Of a DNA stretch of 64,000 bases, positions 34,534 to 43,730 are shown in pieces. The DNA comes from Taurinivorans muris. Its GTDB lineage: Bacteria; Desulfobacterota; Desulfovibrionia; Desulfovibrionales; Desulfovibrionaceae. The notes below the pieces were generated by a model. The model was not told the origin of the DNA. It worked only from the letters and a program-made list of their open reading frames with translations, and did no database searches. A program made the translations under genes and the position numbers. Within the stretch, counting starts at the first letter, position 1. Each line of letters starts with the position of its first letter. Location of the stretch: positions 62,001-126,000 of the forward strand of contig NZ_CP065938.1 of assembly GCF_025232395.1 (NCBI RefSeq), written 5' to 3'.

Positions 34534-35784
34534 ATGGAAGGGAATGTCTATAATTTTCGTTTCAGAGATGCCATAATCGGGGCTCAAATGCTTTTGGTCG
34601 CTTTCGGCGCTTTGGTTTTGGTACCTCTTTTAACCGGGCTGAACAGCAATGTGGCGCTGTTTACCGCCGGTGTCGGAACACTTTTATTTCAAATCGTCAC
34701 ACGCGGGCAAATACCGATATTTTTGGCTTCTTCTTTCGCTTTTATTGCTCCTATCAACTATGGCGTTCAAACATGGGGACTGACGGCAACTCTTGGGGGA
34801 ATGATCGCCGTAGGTCTTTTTTATATGTTTTTAAGTTTTGTGATTAAGGTGCGCGGCATCGGTTTCATCATTAATCTGCTTCCGCCTATTGTGACGGGCT
34901 CCGTAATCGCCGTTATCGGTCTTATTTTGGCTCCGACCGGAATGAAAATGGCAATGGGAATTGCCGGGACGGAACAGGTTATTCCGCAAAGCACGGCTTT
35001 AATTGTTTCCATGTCCTCGCTGACCGCGACGGTTTTGGTATCCATTCTTGGCAAAGGGATATTACGGCTGCTTCCTATCATTGTGGGGATTGTTGTCGGC
35101 TGTATTGTTTCCGCACTGCTAGGCATACTCGATTTGTCCCCAGTGGCGAATGCGAAGTGGTTTTCTTTTCCGGATTTCACGTTTCCGACCTTTGAACTCG
35201 CCCCTATCCTTTATTTTGTTCCTGTTGCCTTGGCACCGGCTATTGAACATTTTGGCGACGTTCTCGCCATTAGTTCCGTCACGGGAAAAAATTTCTTGGA
35301 AAAACCCGGCATAAGCCGTACCATGTTCGGTGATGGGATTGCAACTTCGTTTGCCTGCTTATTGGGCGGTCCCCCGAATACGACATATTCGGAAGTTACC
35401 GGAGCGGTCGCCCTTACCAAGAGCGTTAATCCTGCAATTATGACTTGGGCGGCTATTGCGGCGATTTTGCTCTCTTGCGTGGGCAAACTCGGGGCTGTGC
35501 TTCATTGCGTGCCTATGCCGGTTATGGGCGGAATTATGATTTTGCTTTTCGGCAGCATTTTGGTTGTGGGCTTGAATACGCTTGTGCAGAGCCGTGAAAA
35601 CCTTATGGAAACACGTAATCTTGTTATTGTCGCCATGGTGATTATTTTTGGCATTGGCGGCATCAGCATCGATATCGGAGATTTCCACTTGAGCGGTATC
35701 GGGCTTTCCGCGCTTATCGGGGTTCTTCTCAATCTTATTTTGCCAGGGAAAAAGCAACATCAAATGCCTGTAATGCACCATTGA
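34534..35784 (+). CDS. uraA: Uracil permease (NCS2 family)
   Basis: A 416-residue transporter with about 14 membrane spans. The NCS2 hallmarks are present: PIFLASSFAFIAPINYGVQT, PPIVTGSVIAVIGLILAPTG, the substrate-binding glutamate region VALAPAIEHFGDVLAISSVT, and LLGGPPNTTYSEVTGAVALT. It imports uracil with protons and feeds upp, encoded just upstream. Confidence 0.94.
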   Translation: MEGNVYNFRFRDAIIGAQMLLVAFGALVLVPLLTGLNSNVALFTAGVGTLLFQIVTRGQIPIFLASSFAFIAPINYGVQTWGLTATLGGMIAVGLFYMFLSFVIKVRGIGFIINLLPPIVTGSVIAVIGLILAPTGMKMAMGIAGTEQVIPQSTALIVSMSSLTATVLVSILGKGILRLLPIIVGIVVGCIVSALLGILDLSPVANAKWFSFPDFTFPTFELAPILYFVPVALAPAIEHFGDVLAISSVTGKNFLEKPGISRTMFGDGIATSFACLLGGPPNTTYSEVTGAVALTKSVNPAIMTWAAIAAILLSCVGKLGAVLHCVPMPVMGGIMILLFGSILVVGLNTLVQSRENLMETRNLVIVAMVIIFGIGGISIDIGDFHLSGIGLSALIGVLLNLILPGKKQHQMPVMHH

Positions 35785-35846
35785 GCATAGCCTGAGGCAT
35801 GCGGATACGAGCTTATCAAAAAGCTTGAAAAAAGATAAAATTTTTC

Positions 35847-35874
35847 TTGACAAAAGCATGGATTTTAGTAAATT
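35847..35874 (+). promoter_or_regulatory. Promoter of tRNA-Asn
   Basis: TTGACA (35847-35852), a 16-base spacer and TAAATT (35869-35874), placing the start about 6-8 bases before the tRNA. Confidence 0.6.
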
Positions 35875-35887
35875 GAACTTCTGTTGT

Positions 35888-35963
35888 TCCCCGATAGCTC
35901 AATAGGCAGAGCGGGTGACTGTTAATCACTAGGTTGGCGGTTCAAGTCCGTCTCGGGGAGCCA
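35888..35963 (+). tRNA. tRNA-Asn (anticodon GUU)
   Basis: The cloverleaf is complete: acceptor TCCCCGA/TCGGGGA, D-arm with AGCTCAATAGGCAGAGC, anticodon loop CTGTTAA with GTT, T-arm GGTTCAAGTCC, discriminator G and encoded CCA. It is followed by a terminator and then an AT-rich insert. Confidence 0.97.
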
Positions 35964-35973
35964 GAATTTCAAC

Positions 35974-36013
35974 GGCTATCTTGTCTTCCGGCAAGGTAGC
36001 CTTTAATGTTTTT
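35974..36013 (+). terminator. Terminator after tRNA-Asn
   Basis: GGCTATCTTG pairs with CAAGGTAGCC (one G-T pair) across an 8-base loop, then TTTAATGTTTTTT. Confidence 0.75.
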
Positions 36014-36064
36014 TCTACCTTATTTATACCAAAAATCAGAAATCGGCATTTTTGCCAAGTATAA

Positions 36065-36080
36065 TTTTTTTTTTTTTTTT
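36065..36080. repeat. Poly-T tract (16 T)
   Basis: Sixteen uninterrupted T in a non-coding AT-rich stretch just upstream of the transposase remnant. Length may vary between cells or by sequencing error. Confidence 0.8.
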
Positions 36081-36092
36081 AATAATAAAATC

Positions 36093-36212
36093 TACCAGTT
36101 AAACCACATCAATTCATATCATAATGGATTGAAGAAGCTTGTAAAATCTTTTGCTGGAGTTTTTTCAATAAAATATTTAAACAATCATATGATGTGGAAT
36201 AGTTTATTGTGA
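36093..36212 (+). pseudogene. C-terminal remnant of an IS1595-type transposase
   Basis: The frame reads YQLNHINSYHNGLKKLVKSF then AGVFSIKYLNNHMMWNSLL and a stop. This matches the conserved end of IS1595/ISXO2-like DDE transposases (HIN..ESFHS.LK...F.GV..KYL.NYL.W). Only about 40 residues remain, with no catalytic core and no recognisable terminal repeats. Confidence 0.6.
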
Positions 36213-36313
36213 AACAAGGAATAGATTATTTGAAAATGTAATTGGAGTTGACTTTTCTATAAAATATGAAGAGGTTAAAAAATGAAGTTCCAGTTCCTGT
36301 ATTATGATTATTT
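36213..36313. other. AT-rich non-coding stretch after the transposase remnant
   Basis: No gene or clear signal is seen. It may contain the rest of the decayed element's right end. Confidence 0.4.
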
Positions 36314-36982
36314 TTAGTTAGTTGAATAACTGTCTTCAATTTTCTTTAATTGGTCAATACTGAATTTATAAGAGTTTGTAAAACCTTTTAAAGAAAAAGT
36401 TTCATAAAATGTATTTTTTTCAAATCTTTTATTGTAATCAATCATTGTTAATCTTATTGTTTTTCCTGATAAACACATTTTTATGAAATCATACACATTA
36501 GGTCGAAAATGAATATATAATGTATTATCATTCATTTTCCAATATCGAATTTTTGTAAGAATTGGAAATCCTTCATCAATTTGAAAATACAGAATAGGTG
36601 AAAGACTTAACATACTATCAAATTTATGTTGTGGGTAATACATTAAAAAAAATAAATCTGTATAATGATCACCATTAATAAATAATGTATTAATTGAAAC
36701 TAAAAATTGAGATTTGATATTATTTAAGGAAGTTGTATACATTAACATACCTGGAATAGTATCATTAGGATATGTAAATGTTGGAATAATATCTTTTGGT
36801 ATTATATTCCATTGTTCAAATTGTGTAACTTTATAAGTTGAAGGGGAAATTAGATTATGTAAATTTTGCTTAATAAGATATTTATTATAGTAAGTATAAC
36901 CATAATCAATACTACTAAATATACCTATAATTCCAAAACAACATAAAATTGTAATACAAAATTTAAAAATTTTTTTTTTCAT
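36314..36982 (-). CDS. Membrane-anchored protein of unknown function
   Basis: A 222-residue protein with one N-terminal hydrophobic helix (about 8-26) and a long extracytoplasmic part rich in aromatic residues, Asn and Ile. Segments such as YTTSLNNIKSQFLVSINTLF and DDN-type polar loops suggest a beta-rich domain. I recognise no family. It is very AT-rich compared with lon, and the lipoprotein gene ends 4 bases upstream, so the two form a small operon acquired next to tRNA-Asn. Confidence 0.65.
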   Translation of the reverse strand: MKKKIFKFCITILCCFGIIGIFSSIDYGYTYYNKYLIKQNLHNLISPSTYKVTQFEQWNIIPKDIIPTFTYPNDTIPGMLMYTTSLNNIKSQFLVSINTLFINGDHYTDLFFLMYYPQHKFDSMLSLSPILYFQIDEGFPILTKIRYWKMNDNTLYIHFRPNVYDFIKMCLSGKTIRLTMIDYNKRFEKNTFYETFSLKGFTNSYKFSIDQLKKIEDSYSTN

Positions 36983-36986
36983 AAGC

Positions 36987-37268
36987 TTATTTCTTATCTA
37001 CACATTGAAATATTAGTGTACAGTTTGAAGAAATATTATTGTCATTATTTGTATTTTGAATATTCTCAACAAAAATATCTTTGTCTAGAGAATTGCAATA
37101 TAATGTTGCTTCTTCGATTGATTTTTTTACTGCATCGGATGGGGCATAAAATTCCGTACTAACGTCAGTTGAAATCATATAGTTATCTTTTCCAATGGAC
37201 ATTACACCTGTTGATTTTGAACAACCTGCAAAACAAATTATAACAAAGAGTAAGATAAAATATTTCAT
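36987..37268 (-). CDS. Small lipoprotein of unknown function
   Basis: A 93-residue protein with a lipoprotein signal (MKYFILLFVIICFAGCSKST, lipobox FAGC with Cys16). The mature part is short, with two further cysteines (TLYCNSL and NCTLIFQCVD). A GGGGAG ribosome site precedes the ATG. It is the first gene of the two-gene AT-rich operon. No family recognised. Confidence 0.7.
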   Translation of the reverse strand: MKYFILLFVIICFAGCSKSTGVMSIGKDNYMISTDVSTEFYAPSDAVKKSIEEATLYCNSLDKDIFVENIQNTNNDNNISSNCTLIFQCVDKK

Positions 37269-37320
37269 AAAAATTCTCCCCGATTATTGAATAATACTTT
37301 TATGAAAATTTTACAAGGAT

Positions 37321-37350
37321 AAAAAAGACTTTCTCTCTCAACGTCTTTTT
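37321..37350. terminator. Bidirectional terminator-like hairpin
   Basis: AAAAAGAC and GTCTTTTT pair across a pyrimidine-rich loop. It lies in the 289-base gap between lon and the lipoprotein gene, which otherwise shows no gene. Confidence 0.5.
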
Positions 37351-37520
37351 AAGTTTTAAAATAAGCTTTATACTAGAACAACGTGTTGTTTTTATTGTAT
37401 TCTTATAGAAAAAAAGAATTGTGTTTTGCCATCGGTTCAGGGTATGCGGAATTTCTGACGTTTTGCATATATAATAAGTTCAGTAAAATCCATTGGTTCT
37501 CCTTATTTTCATATAAGGGA

Positions 37521-37555
37521 GAAAGAAAAATTTAAATCAATGTATTTTTTCTTTC
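37521..37555 (-). terminator. Hairpin after lon
   Basis: GAAAGAAAAA (37521-37530) pairs with TTTTTCTTTC (37546-37555) just past the lon stop. AT-rich stem, so moderate strength. Confidence 0.5.
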
Positions 37556-37557
37556 AG

Positions 37558-40050
37558 TTATTTCTCTTCCTTGTTTTCTTCCTCTTCTTCGTGAGGTTTG
37601 AGGCTAAGGACCAAATCAGCGTTATTATTGCTTGTCTGAAAAATTTCCGCGCTTTTTTTATTGAACGCAATGGGCAGAACTTCGTCCACATGGCTGACGA
37701 ATTTCATTTTTAAGCTGCTTGTTATTTCTTTTGGAATTTCTTCAATATCCTTTTTATTGTCTTTGGGAATAATGACTGTTTTTATATTGGAGCGTTTTGC
37801 CGCAAGAAGTTTCTCACGTAAACCGCCGATAGCGAGCACGCGTCCGCGCAGGGTTATTTCACCGGTCATGGCGACATTGTCCTGAACGGCAATGCCAAGC
37901 AGGGCAGAGGCTATGGACGTTGCAATGGTGATGCCGGCGGAAGGCCCGTCTTTCGGAGTCGCTCCTTCCGGCACGTGGATATGAATATCGATATCTTTGT
38001 AAAAATCGGAACGCAAGCCAAGCAGGTTTGCCCGGGAGCGGACATAGCTGAAAGCGGCTTCCGCGGATTCTTTCATAACCGAGCCAAGTTGTCCCGTGGT
38101 TAAAATTTTTCCGGTTCCCGGCATGATTGCGGTTTCAATATAAAGAATATCGCCGCCCACATTATTATAGGCAAGCCCTGCCACAACACCCACTTGCGCG
38201 GCAGTTTCCTTATCGCCATAACGGTATTTTTGTATGCCCAAATAGGTTCGCAAATCTTTTTTCTTTACTTGGATATTGGGATTTCGTTTTTCATTTTCAA
38301 CCATTTTTATGGCTGTTTTCCGGCAAAGAGCGGCAATTTGCCTTTCCAAATTCCGAACGCCCGCTTCTCTCGTATAGGAGCGGATTATCTCAAGCATGGC
38401 TGTATCGTCAATATGAAGGTTTTCATTTTCCAGCCCATGCATCCTGCGCTGCTTCGGCAAGAGGAAATCTTTGGCTATGCTCATTTTTTCTGTTTCCAAA
38501 TAACTGGAAAGTTCGATAATTTCCATACGGTCGCGCAGCGGTGCCGGTATATCGGCCAAGGTGTTTGCCGTTGTTATAAAAAATATTTTTGAAAGGTCGT
38601 AGTCCAAATCAAGGTAGTGATCGTTAAACGTATTGTTTTGTTCAGGGTCCAGAACCTCCAAAAGCGCTGAACTCGGGTCTCCCCGAAAATCCGCAGTCAT
38701 TTTATCGATTTCATCCAAGCAGAATAATGGGTTATTGGACTTTGCCTTTCGTAGAGCCATAAGAATTTTTCCGGGCATTGCGCCGACGTATGTTCTTCTG
38801 TGCCCCCGAATTTCAGCTTCATCACGGACGCCGCCCAAGGAAATACGCACAAAATCCCTGCCGGTGGCTTCCGCAACGCTTTTTGCGAGGGAAGTTTTGC
38901 CAACCCCGGGAGGACCGACAAAACAAAGGATAGGTCCTTTCAATCCGTCCGTAAGTTTTTGCACCGCCAAATATTCCAAAATGCGTTCTTTCGGTTTTTC
39001 CAAACCGAAATGGGCGTTGTCCAAAATGGTTTTCGCTTCTTTTATATCAATGTGAATATCTTTCAGTTCATTCCACGGCAAATCGAGAACCCAGTCGATA
39101 TAATTGCGCGCCACGGAATATTCGGCGGAAGACGGGGACATGGGGCGTAATTTTTTTAATTCCCGCAAAGCCCGTTCTTTTGCTTCTTCTGGCATGTTTT
39201 TTTCACGGATACGCAGTTCCAAATCGTCAGCTTCCGCTTGCGGGTCCTCATTGCCCATTTCTTTGTGAATGGCTTTTATTTGTTCTGTGAGATAATATTC
39301 ACGCTGATTTTTTTCCATTTGGTCTTTGACGCGGCTTTTGATTTTCTTTTCCAAATCAGCAACAGCCAATTCACTGTTCAGCAATTCATAAACTTTGGAA
39401 AGGCGTTCGCCGGTGTCAAGCGTTTCCAGTATTTCCTGCTTTTTGACAAAATCGAGTTTTAAGTGAGGCATGATCGCGTCGGACAATTTGCCGGCATGGT
39501 GAAGAGCGGAAATAGCCGCAACATGTTCAGGGGATAATTTTTTATTCACTTTTGAAAAATCATCGACAGCGTCATGAATGGCACGGTACAGGGCTTCCGC
39601 TTCAACAGGTGTTGCGTCAATGTCCTGAATTTCATTGGTGATAAGGCAAGGATAATTGTTATTGCCGAAAGCGGCGGGAAAATCATGGGGTATATCCGCG
39701 TAATTATGGGAAACAAGCATATCTTCCTTTCCCTCGAGCGTATCCCATGTCGCGCGGTACAAGCCTTCAAAAAGAACTTTGATATTTCCATCGGGCAAAC
39801 GCATGAGCTGTAAAATACGGCTGACAACTCCGATAGGATACAAATCTTCCGGATTTGGTTTTTCAATGTCGGCTTCCCTTTGTGTCACAAGAAAAATATG
39901 TTTCTTATAGGAACTTATGGACTCTTCGATGGCACGGATGGAAATATCGCGTCCCACAAAAAGAGGGGTTATGGAACCCGGAAAAATAACAACTTCCCGT
40001 AACGTCATCATCGGAAGAATATGACCATGCGTATTTTCAAATAAACTCAT
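37558..40050 (-). CDS. lon: ATP-dependent protease Lon
   Basis: An 830-residue Lon: N-terminal substrate domain beginning [23 protein letters not shown]+ module with Walker [16 protein letters not shown] and Walker [11 protein letters not shown], then the protease domain with catalytic Ser in [14 protein letters not shown] and Lys in [16 protein letters not shown]. It degrades misfolded and regulatory proteins. I place the start at 40050 (MSLFENTHG, with TGAGGAC 5 bases upstream). The longer frame from 40089 begins inside a hairpin and has no ribosome site. Acidic C-terminus EEEENKEEK. Last of tig-clpP-clpX-lon. Confidence 0.97.
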   Translation of the reverse strand: MSLFENTHGHILPMMTLREVVIFPGSITPLFVGRDISIRAIEESISSYKKHIFLVTQREADIEKPNPEDLYPIGVVSRILQLMRLPDGNIKVLFEGLYRATWDTLEGKEDMLVSHNYADIPHDFPAAFGNNNYPCLITNEIQDIDATPVEAEALYRAIHDAVDDFSKVNKKLSPEHVAAISALHHAGKLSDAIMPHLKLDFVKKQEILETLDTGERLSKVYELLNSELAVADLEKKIKSRVKDQMEKNQREYYLTEQIKAIHKEMGNEDPQAEADDLELRIREKNMPEEAKERALRELKKLRPMSPSSAEYSVARNYIDWVLDLPWNELKDIHIDIKEAKTILDNAHFGLEKPKERILEYLAVQKLTDGLKGPILCFVGPPGVGKTSLAKSVAEATGRDFVRISLGGVRDEAEIRGHRRTYVGAMPGKILMALRKAKSNNPLFCLDEIDKMTADFRGDPSSALLEVLDPEQNNTFNDHYLDLDYDLSKIFFITTANTLADIPAPLRDRMEIIELSSYLETEKMSIAKDFLLPKQRRMHGLENENLHIDDTAMLEIIRSYTREAGVRNLERQIAALCRKTAIKMVENEKRNPNIQVKKKDLRTYLGIQKYRYGDKETAAQVGVVAGLAYNNVGGDILYIETAIMPGTGKILTTGQLGSVMKESAEAAFSYVRSRANLLGLRSDFYKDIDIHIHVPEGATPKDGPSAGITIATSIASALLGIAVQDNVAMTGEITLRGRVLAIGGLREKLLAAKRSNIKTVIIPKDNKKDIEEIPKEITSSLKMKFVSHVDEVLPIAFNKKSAEIFQTSNNNADLVLSLKPHEEEEENKEEK

Positions 40051-40067
40051 AGCGTCCTCAATGGAAA

Positions 40068-40090
40068 AATGCCGTTTTTGATACGGCATT
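40068..40090 (-). terminator. Intrinsic terminator/attenuator between clpX and lon
   Basis: Leftward, AATGCCGT-ATCAAAA-ACGGCATT followed by TTTCC. It sits 2 bases past the clpX stop, so lon expression depends on readthrough or a local promoter. Confidence 0.65.
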
Positions 40091-40092
40091 CA

Positions 40093-41316
40093 TTATTCTG
40101 CTTTGGATAAAAAGAGGGGAGCTTCGTTGTTTTCTATAACGCTTTTGGTGATGATGCATTGTTTGCCTTTTGCCGTGTTTGGCAAATCATACATAATATC
40201 AAGCATTACGGTTTCAAGGACGTTTCTTAATCCCCGAGCTCCGGTTTTTCTTTCAATGGCTTTATTGGCGACAGCTTTTAAAGCTTCTGTTTCAAAATTC
40301 AGTTCAACCCCGTCAATTTCAAAAAGTTTCTGATATTGTTTCGTCAGGGCATTCTTAGGTTCGGTAAGAACACGCACCAAATCATCAACACCGAGTTCGT
40401 CAACGTGGGTGATAACGGGAATACGACCGATAAATTCGGGAATAAGCCCGAACTGCACAAGGTCCGTGGGAATGACTTGGTCAAGCAGCTGGGATAAATT
40501 CTGCTCTTTCTTGTTATTGATATGGGCGCCGAATCCCATGCTGTTTCCGCGTATTCTCGCTTCAACCATTTTTTCAAGCCCGATGAACGCGCCGCCGACA
40601 ATGAACAGGATATTGGAAGTGTTCAGGCGGATAAATTCTTGCTGCGGGTGTTTTCTTCCGCCTTTTGGCGGGATATTGGCTTCGGTGCCTTCGATGATTT
40701 TTAAAAGCGCTTGTTGGACGCCTTCGCCGGAAACGTCCCGGGTGATTGAAGGGCTGTCGCTTTTGCGGGAAATTTTATCGATTTCATCAATATAAATAAT
40801 ACCGCGGCTTGCCGCATTCAAGTCATATTCGGCATTTTGCACGAGCTGTACGAGGATATTTTCAACATCTTCACCGACATAGCCCGCTTCCGTAAGGGTT
40901 GTTGCGTCGGCAATGGCGAAAGGAACATTCAGGATACGGGCGAGAGTTCTTGCGAGCAGGGTTTTGCCGCTTCCGGAAGGTCCGGCTAAAAGCACGTTGC
41001 TTTTTTCAAGTTCTACATCACCGAGTTCCTGTTTGAAAAAAACCCGTTTGTAGTGATTGTAAACAGCCACGGAAAGGATTTTTTTCGCATTGTCCTGCCC
41101 GATGACATATTCATCGAGTTTTGCCTTGATTTCTTTTGGCGTGAGCAAATTGATCGATTGCGCCGTATTTTGGAATTTTTGACGTTCGATAATGTGATTG
41201 CAGGCGTCAATGCATTTGTCGCAAATGCAGGCACCGTCCTGCACTATGAATTGGTTGGCGTCAAATTCGCTTTTGCCGCAGAATGAGCAGTGCATTCCGT
41301 CTTTATTATTACTCAT
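40093..41316 (-). CDS. clpX: ClpX, ATP-dependent unfoldase of ClpXP
   Basis: A 407-residue AAA+ unfoldase with the N-terminal zinc-binding domain (CSFCGKSEF and [10 protein letters not shown]). Walker [12 protein letters not shown], the pore loop GYVGEDVE, Walker [11 protein letters not shown] and arginine-sensor [10 protein letters not shown] are all present. It recognises and unfolds substrates for ClpP. The gene starts 7 bases after clpP. Confidence 0.97.
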   Translation of the reverse strand: MSNNKDGMHCSFCGKSEFDANQFIVQDGACICDKCIDACNHIIERQKFQNTAQSINLLTPKEIKAKLDEYVIGQDNAKKILSVAVYNHYKRVFFKQELGDVELEKSNVLLAGPSGSGKTLLARTLARILNVPFAIADATTLTEAGYVGEDVENILVQLVQNAEYDLNAASRGIIYIDEIDKISRKSDSPSITRDVSGEGVQQALLKIIEGTEANIPPKGGRKHPQQEFIRLNTSNILFIVGGAFIGLEKMVEARIRGNSMGFGAHINNKKEQNLSQLLDQVIPTDLVQFGLIPEFIGRIPVITHVDELGVDDLVRVLTEPKNALTKQYQKLFEIDGVELNFETEALKAVANKAIERKTGARGLRNVLETVMLDIMYDLPNTAKGKQCIITKSVIENNEAPLFLSKAE

Positions 41317-41323
41317 AAAAAAC

Positions 41324-41914
41324 CTATATTAAATCGTGTCTGGAGGTAAGAATATTGTCAATAATACCGTATTTCAGGGCTTCTTCCGCTGTTAAGAAAT
41401 TATCGCGTTCCGTGTCGGCAGTCACTTTTTTAATGCTTTGCCCCGTGTTTTCCGCCAAAATGGAGTTGAGGTCCTTTTTCATACGCAGAACTTCTTTCGC
41501 ATGGATTTCAATGTCCGTCGCCTGACCTTGATAGCCAGCTGAAGGCTGGTGTATCATGATTTGGCTGTGCGGAAGGGCGAAACGCTTGCCTTTTTCGCCG
41601 CCCGCCAAAAGAAACGCTCCCATGCTTGCGGCTCTGCCCATGCAAAGGGTCGTTACGGGGCAGGCAATGAATTTCATGGTGTCGTAAATCGCCATGCCTG
41701 CGGTGACAGAGCCTCCGGGAGTGTTGATATAAAGGCTGATTTCTTTTTCAGGGTCTTGTGATTCTAAAAAAAGGAGCTGGGCGCAGATGAGGGAGGCGAC
41801 GGTGTCGTTCACTTCTGTGCCAAGCAAAATGATACGGTCTTTTAAAAGGCGTGAATATATGTCGTATGCTCGTTCGGTACGACCGGTGGTTTCAATGACC
41901 ATAGGAATATTCAT
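41324..41914 (-). CDS. clpP: ClpP protease subunit
   Basis: A 196-residue serine protease forming the tetradecameric chamber used by ClpX. The catalytic Ser is in [14 protein letters not shown] and His in [19 protein letters not shown]; the Asp lies in [12 protein letters not shown]. The start at 41914 ([18 protein letters not shown]) follows AAGGAGA with 7-base spacing; the longer frame from 41956 has no such site. Confidence 0.97.
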   Translation of the reverse strand: MNIPMVIETTGRTERAYDIYSRLLKDRIILLGTEVNDTVASLICAQLLFLESQDPEKEISLYINTPGGSVTAGMAIYDTMKFIACPVTTLCMGRAASMGAFLLAGGEKGKRFALPHSQIMIHQPSAGYQGQATDIEIHAKEVLRMKKDLNSILAENTGQSIKKVTADTERDNFLTAEEALKYGIIDNILTSRHDLI

Positions 41915-42050
41915 CGGTATTCTCCTTGAGGGCTTCATACAAATACCCGCAGACAAAAATTTTTGCCTGCGGATAAATGTATGCTTAATATTGAAGGCAA
42001 ATTTTTGACTTTATCACAATATAATATGCAAAAACTTTGCCAAAGAATTA

Positions 42051-43355
42051 TTATTTTACTTCTTCATGTTTTGCTTGGTCAAAAATCAAATCAAGGGCTT
42101 TACCTGCCATAATTCTTTCCTGAATATCCGTTACCATGCCTGATTGGAGAACATGGTCGCGAACCTGTTCGTATTGCTGACGCGTTTCCATGGCGAGCTG
42201 GCGGACATACATATCCACTTCCTGACCTGTGACAGCGATGTTTTCACGGAATGCGAGGCTGAGAAGGAATACATGGGCTTTTGTCTGGCGTTTTGCGATG
42301 TCTTGCCCTTCTTCTTTTAAGGAAGCGAGTGCTTTAAGCATTTCTTCAGGGTCTATATTTTGCTGACCCAAGTGGTTTCTCGCTTCCATCATGTAGTTTG
42401 AAAGGGATTTTTGCACCATGCTTTCAGGCAGTTCATAGTCGTATTTTGCGGTAATGCTGTCTAAAAGTTCTTGCTGCGCTTTATTTCTCACTTGAGCTGA
42501 TTTTGTTTGCTTAACTTGGGCTTCAATCATTTGTTTCAATGTTTCCAAACTGTTGAAACCGACTTTTTTTGCAAATTCTTCATCAAATTCAGGAAGAATT
42601 TGTTTATGGATTTTATGAAGTTTGATTTTTATGTCGATGGTTTTGCCGCGCATGCTTGCGTCCGCGTAATCATCGGGGCAAACCATGGTGCCGCTGACTT
42701 CTTCACCGGCTTTGGCTGTGCGGACGAGTTTGTCGATTTCCTTATTGGTGGTATCTTTGTTGTCGGAAAGCTGCATGAGGAAATTTTGAGCGCCCATGCC
42801 GGCAACGGGATTTCCTTCGTATGTTCCTTCAACGTCGACCAAAAGCACATCGCCGTCCATCGGGTATCTGTCTTCGTTCATGTCTTCAAGCGTCGCCATG
42901 CTGCGGCGGACTTGAGTTGTGAAGTTTTCGATTTCTTCCGCGCTCACTTCGTCTGATTCGACTTTTACGCTGTATTCGGAAAAATCTTTCGGCAAATCGA
43001 TTTCAGGAAGAATTTCAAAAGAGCATGTGAAAGAAAATTCCTTGCTGCGTTCCAGCTTTTGCGGTGTTTCTTTGTCTTCAAAGTTCACACGGCTGATCGG
43101 ACGGATTTTTTCATTTTCAAGAATGGTGTTGATATTGGTGTTGATGAGGTTTTCTGTGGCGTAATTGTAAACTTCGTCAGAAAAGCGTTTTTCAATGACG
43201 GAAGCGGGAACTTTACCTTTGCGGAAACCATTGAGGCTCAAGCTTTTTCCATATTCGCGAATGGTTTTGTCAATGGTTTTGTCAACATCGTTCGCTTCGA
43301 CTGTTACGGAAATTTTACGTTTTGTTTGGGAAACATTTTCAATGGTGTGGGACAT
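42051..43355 (-). CDS. tig: Trigger factor
   Basis: A 434-residue ribosome-bound chaperone. The N-terminal ribosome-docking signature is NGFRKGKVPASVIEKRF. The PPIase (FKBP-like) domain is in the middle (DVEGTYEGNPVAGMGAQNFL), and the helical C-terminal arms follow. The start at 43355 (MSHTIENVSQTKRKI) has AAGGAGT 7 bases upstream, so the longer frame is rejected. It heads tig-clpP-clpX-lon. Confidence 0.95.
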   Translation of the reverse strand: MSHTIENVSQTKRKISVTVEANDVDKTIDKTIREYGKSLSLNGFRKGKVPASVIEKRFSDEVYNYATENLINTNINTILENEKIRPISRVNFEDKETPQKLERSKEFSFTCSFEILPEIDLPKDFSEYSVKVESDEVSAEEIENFTTQVRRSMATLEDMNEDRYPMDGDVLLVDVEGTYEGNPVAGMGAQNFLMQLSDNKDTTNKEIDKLVRTAKAGEEVSGTMVCPDDYADASMRGKTIDIKIKLHKIHKQILPEFDEEFAKKVGFNSLETLKQMIEAQVKQTKSAQVRNKAQQELLDSITAKYDYELPESMVQKSLSNYMMEARNHLGQQNIDPEEMLKALASLKEEGQDIAKRQTKAHVFLLSLAFRENIAVTGQEVDMYVRQLAMETRQQYEQVRDHVLQSGMVTDIQERIMAGKALDLIFDQAKHEEVK

Positions 43356-43427
43356 TCTGGGACTCCTTATATATTGTGCCGGAAGAGGTGGCACTCTTTG
43401 GAGCCTTCGACCGGTCAAAGAATTTAA

Positions 43428-43512
43428 TGGTACGAGAGAAGAGACTCGAACTCTTAAGGAATGCTCCGCTAGATCCTAAGTCTAGTGCGTTTACCAATTC
43501 CGCCACTCTCGC
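43428..43512 (-). tRNA. tRNA-Leu (anticodon UAG)
   Basis: An 85-base class II tRNA on the minus strand: acceptor GCGAGAG/CTCTCGT, anticodon stem CTAGA/TCTAG with loop CTTAGGA (TAG), long variable arm, T-arm GAGTTCGAGTCTC, discriminator A and encoded CCA. It lies upstream of tig. Confidence 0.95.
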
Positions 43513-43531
43513 AAAGCAAATTGCAAAGGAT

Positions 43532-43587
43532 TATTTAATACATAATCGCATATTTTGCAAGTTATTTTTCAAGAAAAATTTTTCTTG
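43532..43587 (-). promoter_or_regulatory. Promoter of tRNA-Leu with adjacent palindrome
   Basis: TTGCAA (43560-43555), a 17-base spacer and TAAATA (43537-43532) fit a promoter about 20 bases before the tRNA. An 18-bp palindrome CAAGAAAAATTTTTCTTG (43570-43587) lies just upstream of the -35, possibly an UP element or operator. Confidence 0.5.
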
Positions 43588-43730
43588 TGATTTTGAAAAA
43601 ATCTTTGAAAGACAAATAAAAATTTGAATAAACAAACTGTAACATATTGGTATCATAAGTAATTATTAAATAATAAATCCTTGAAAAGATATTGATATTG
43701 CATTATCATAAGAATTTGAATGAGGTTTTT

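Noticed and set aside
36006-36212. A 68-residue plus-strand protein after tRNA-Asn
   Set aside because: Its first part is translated terminator and poly-T; only the end is meaningful, as a transposase remnant.
37270-37290. TCCCCGAT shared with the 5' end of tRNA-Asn, as a possible attachment-site copy
   Set aside because: Only 8 bases, and it is the ribosome site of the lipoprotein gene; a real att repeat should match the tRNA 3' end.
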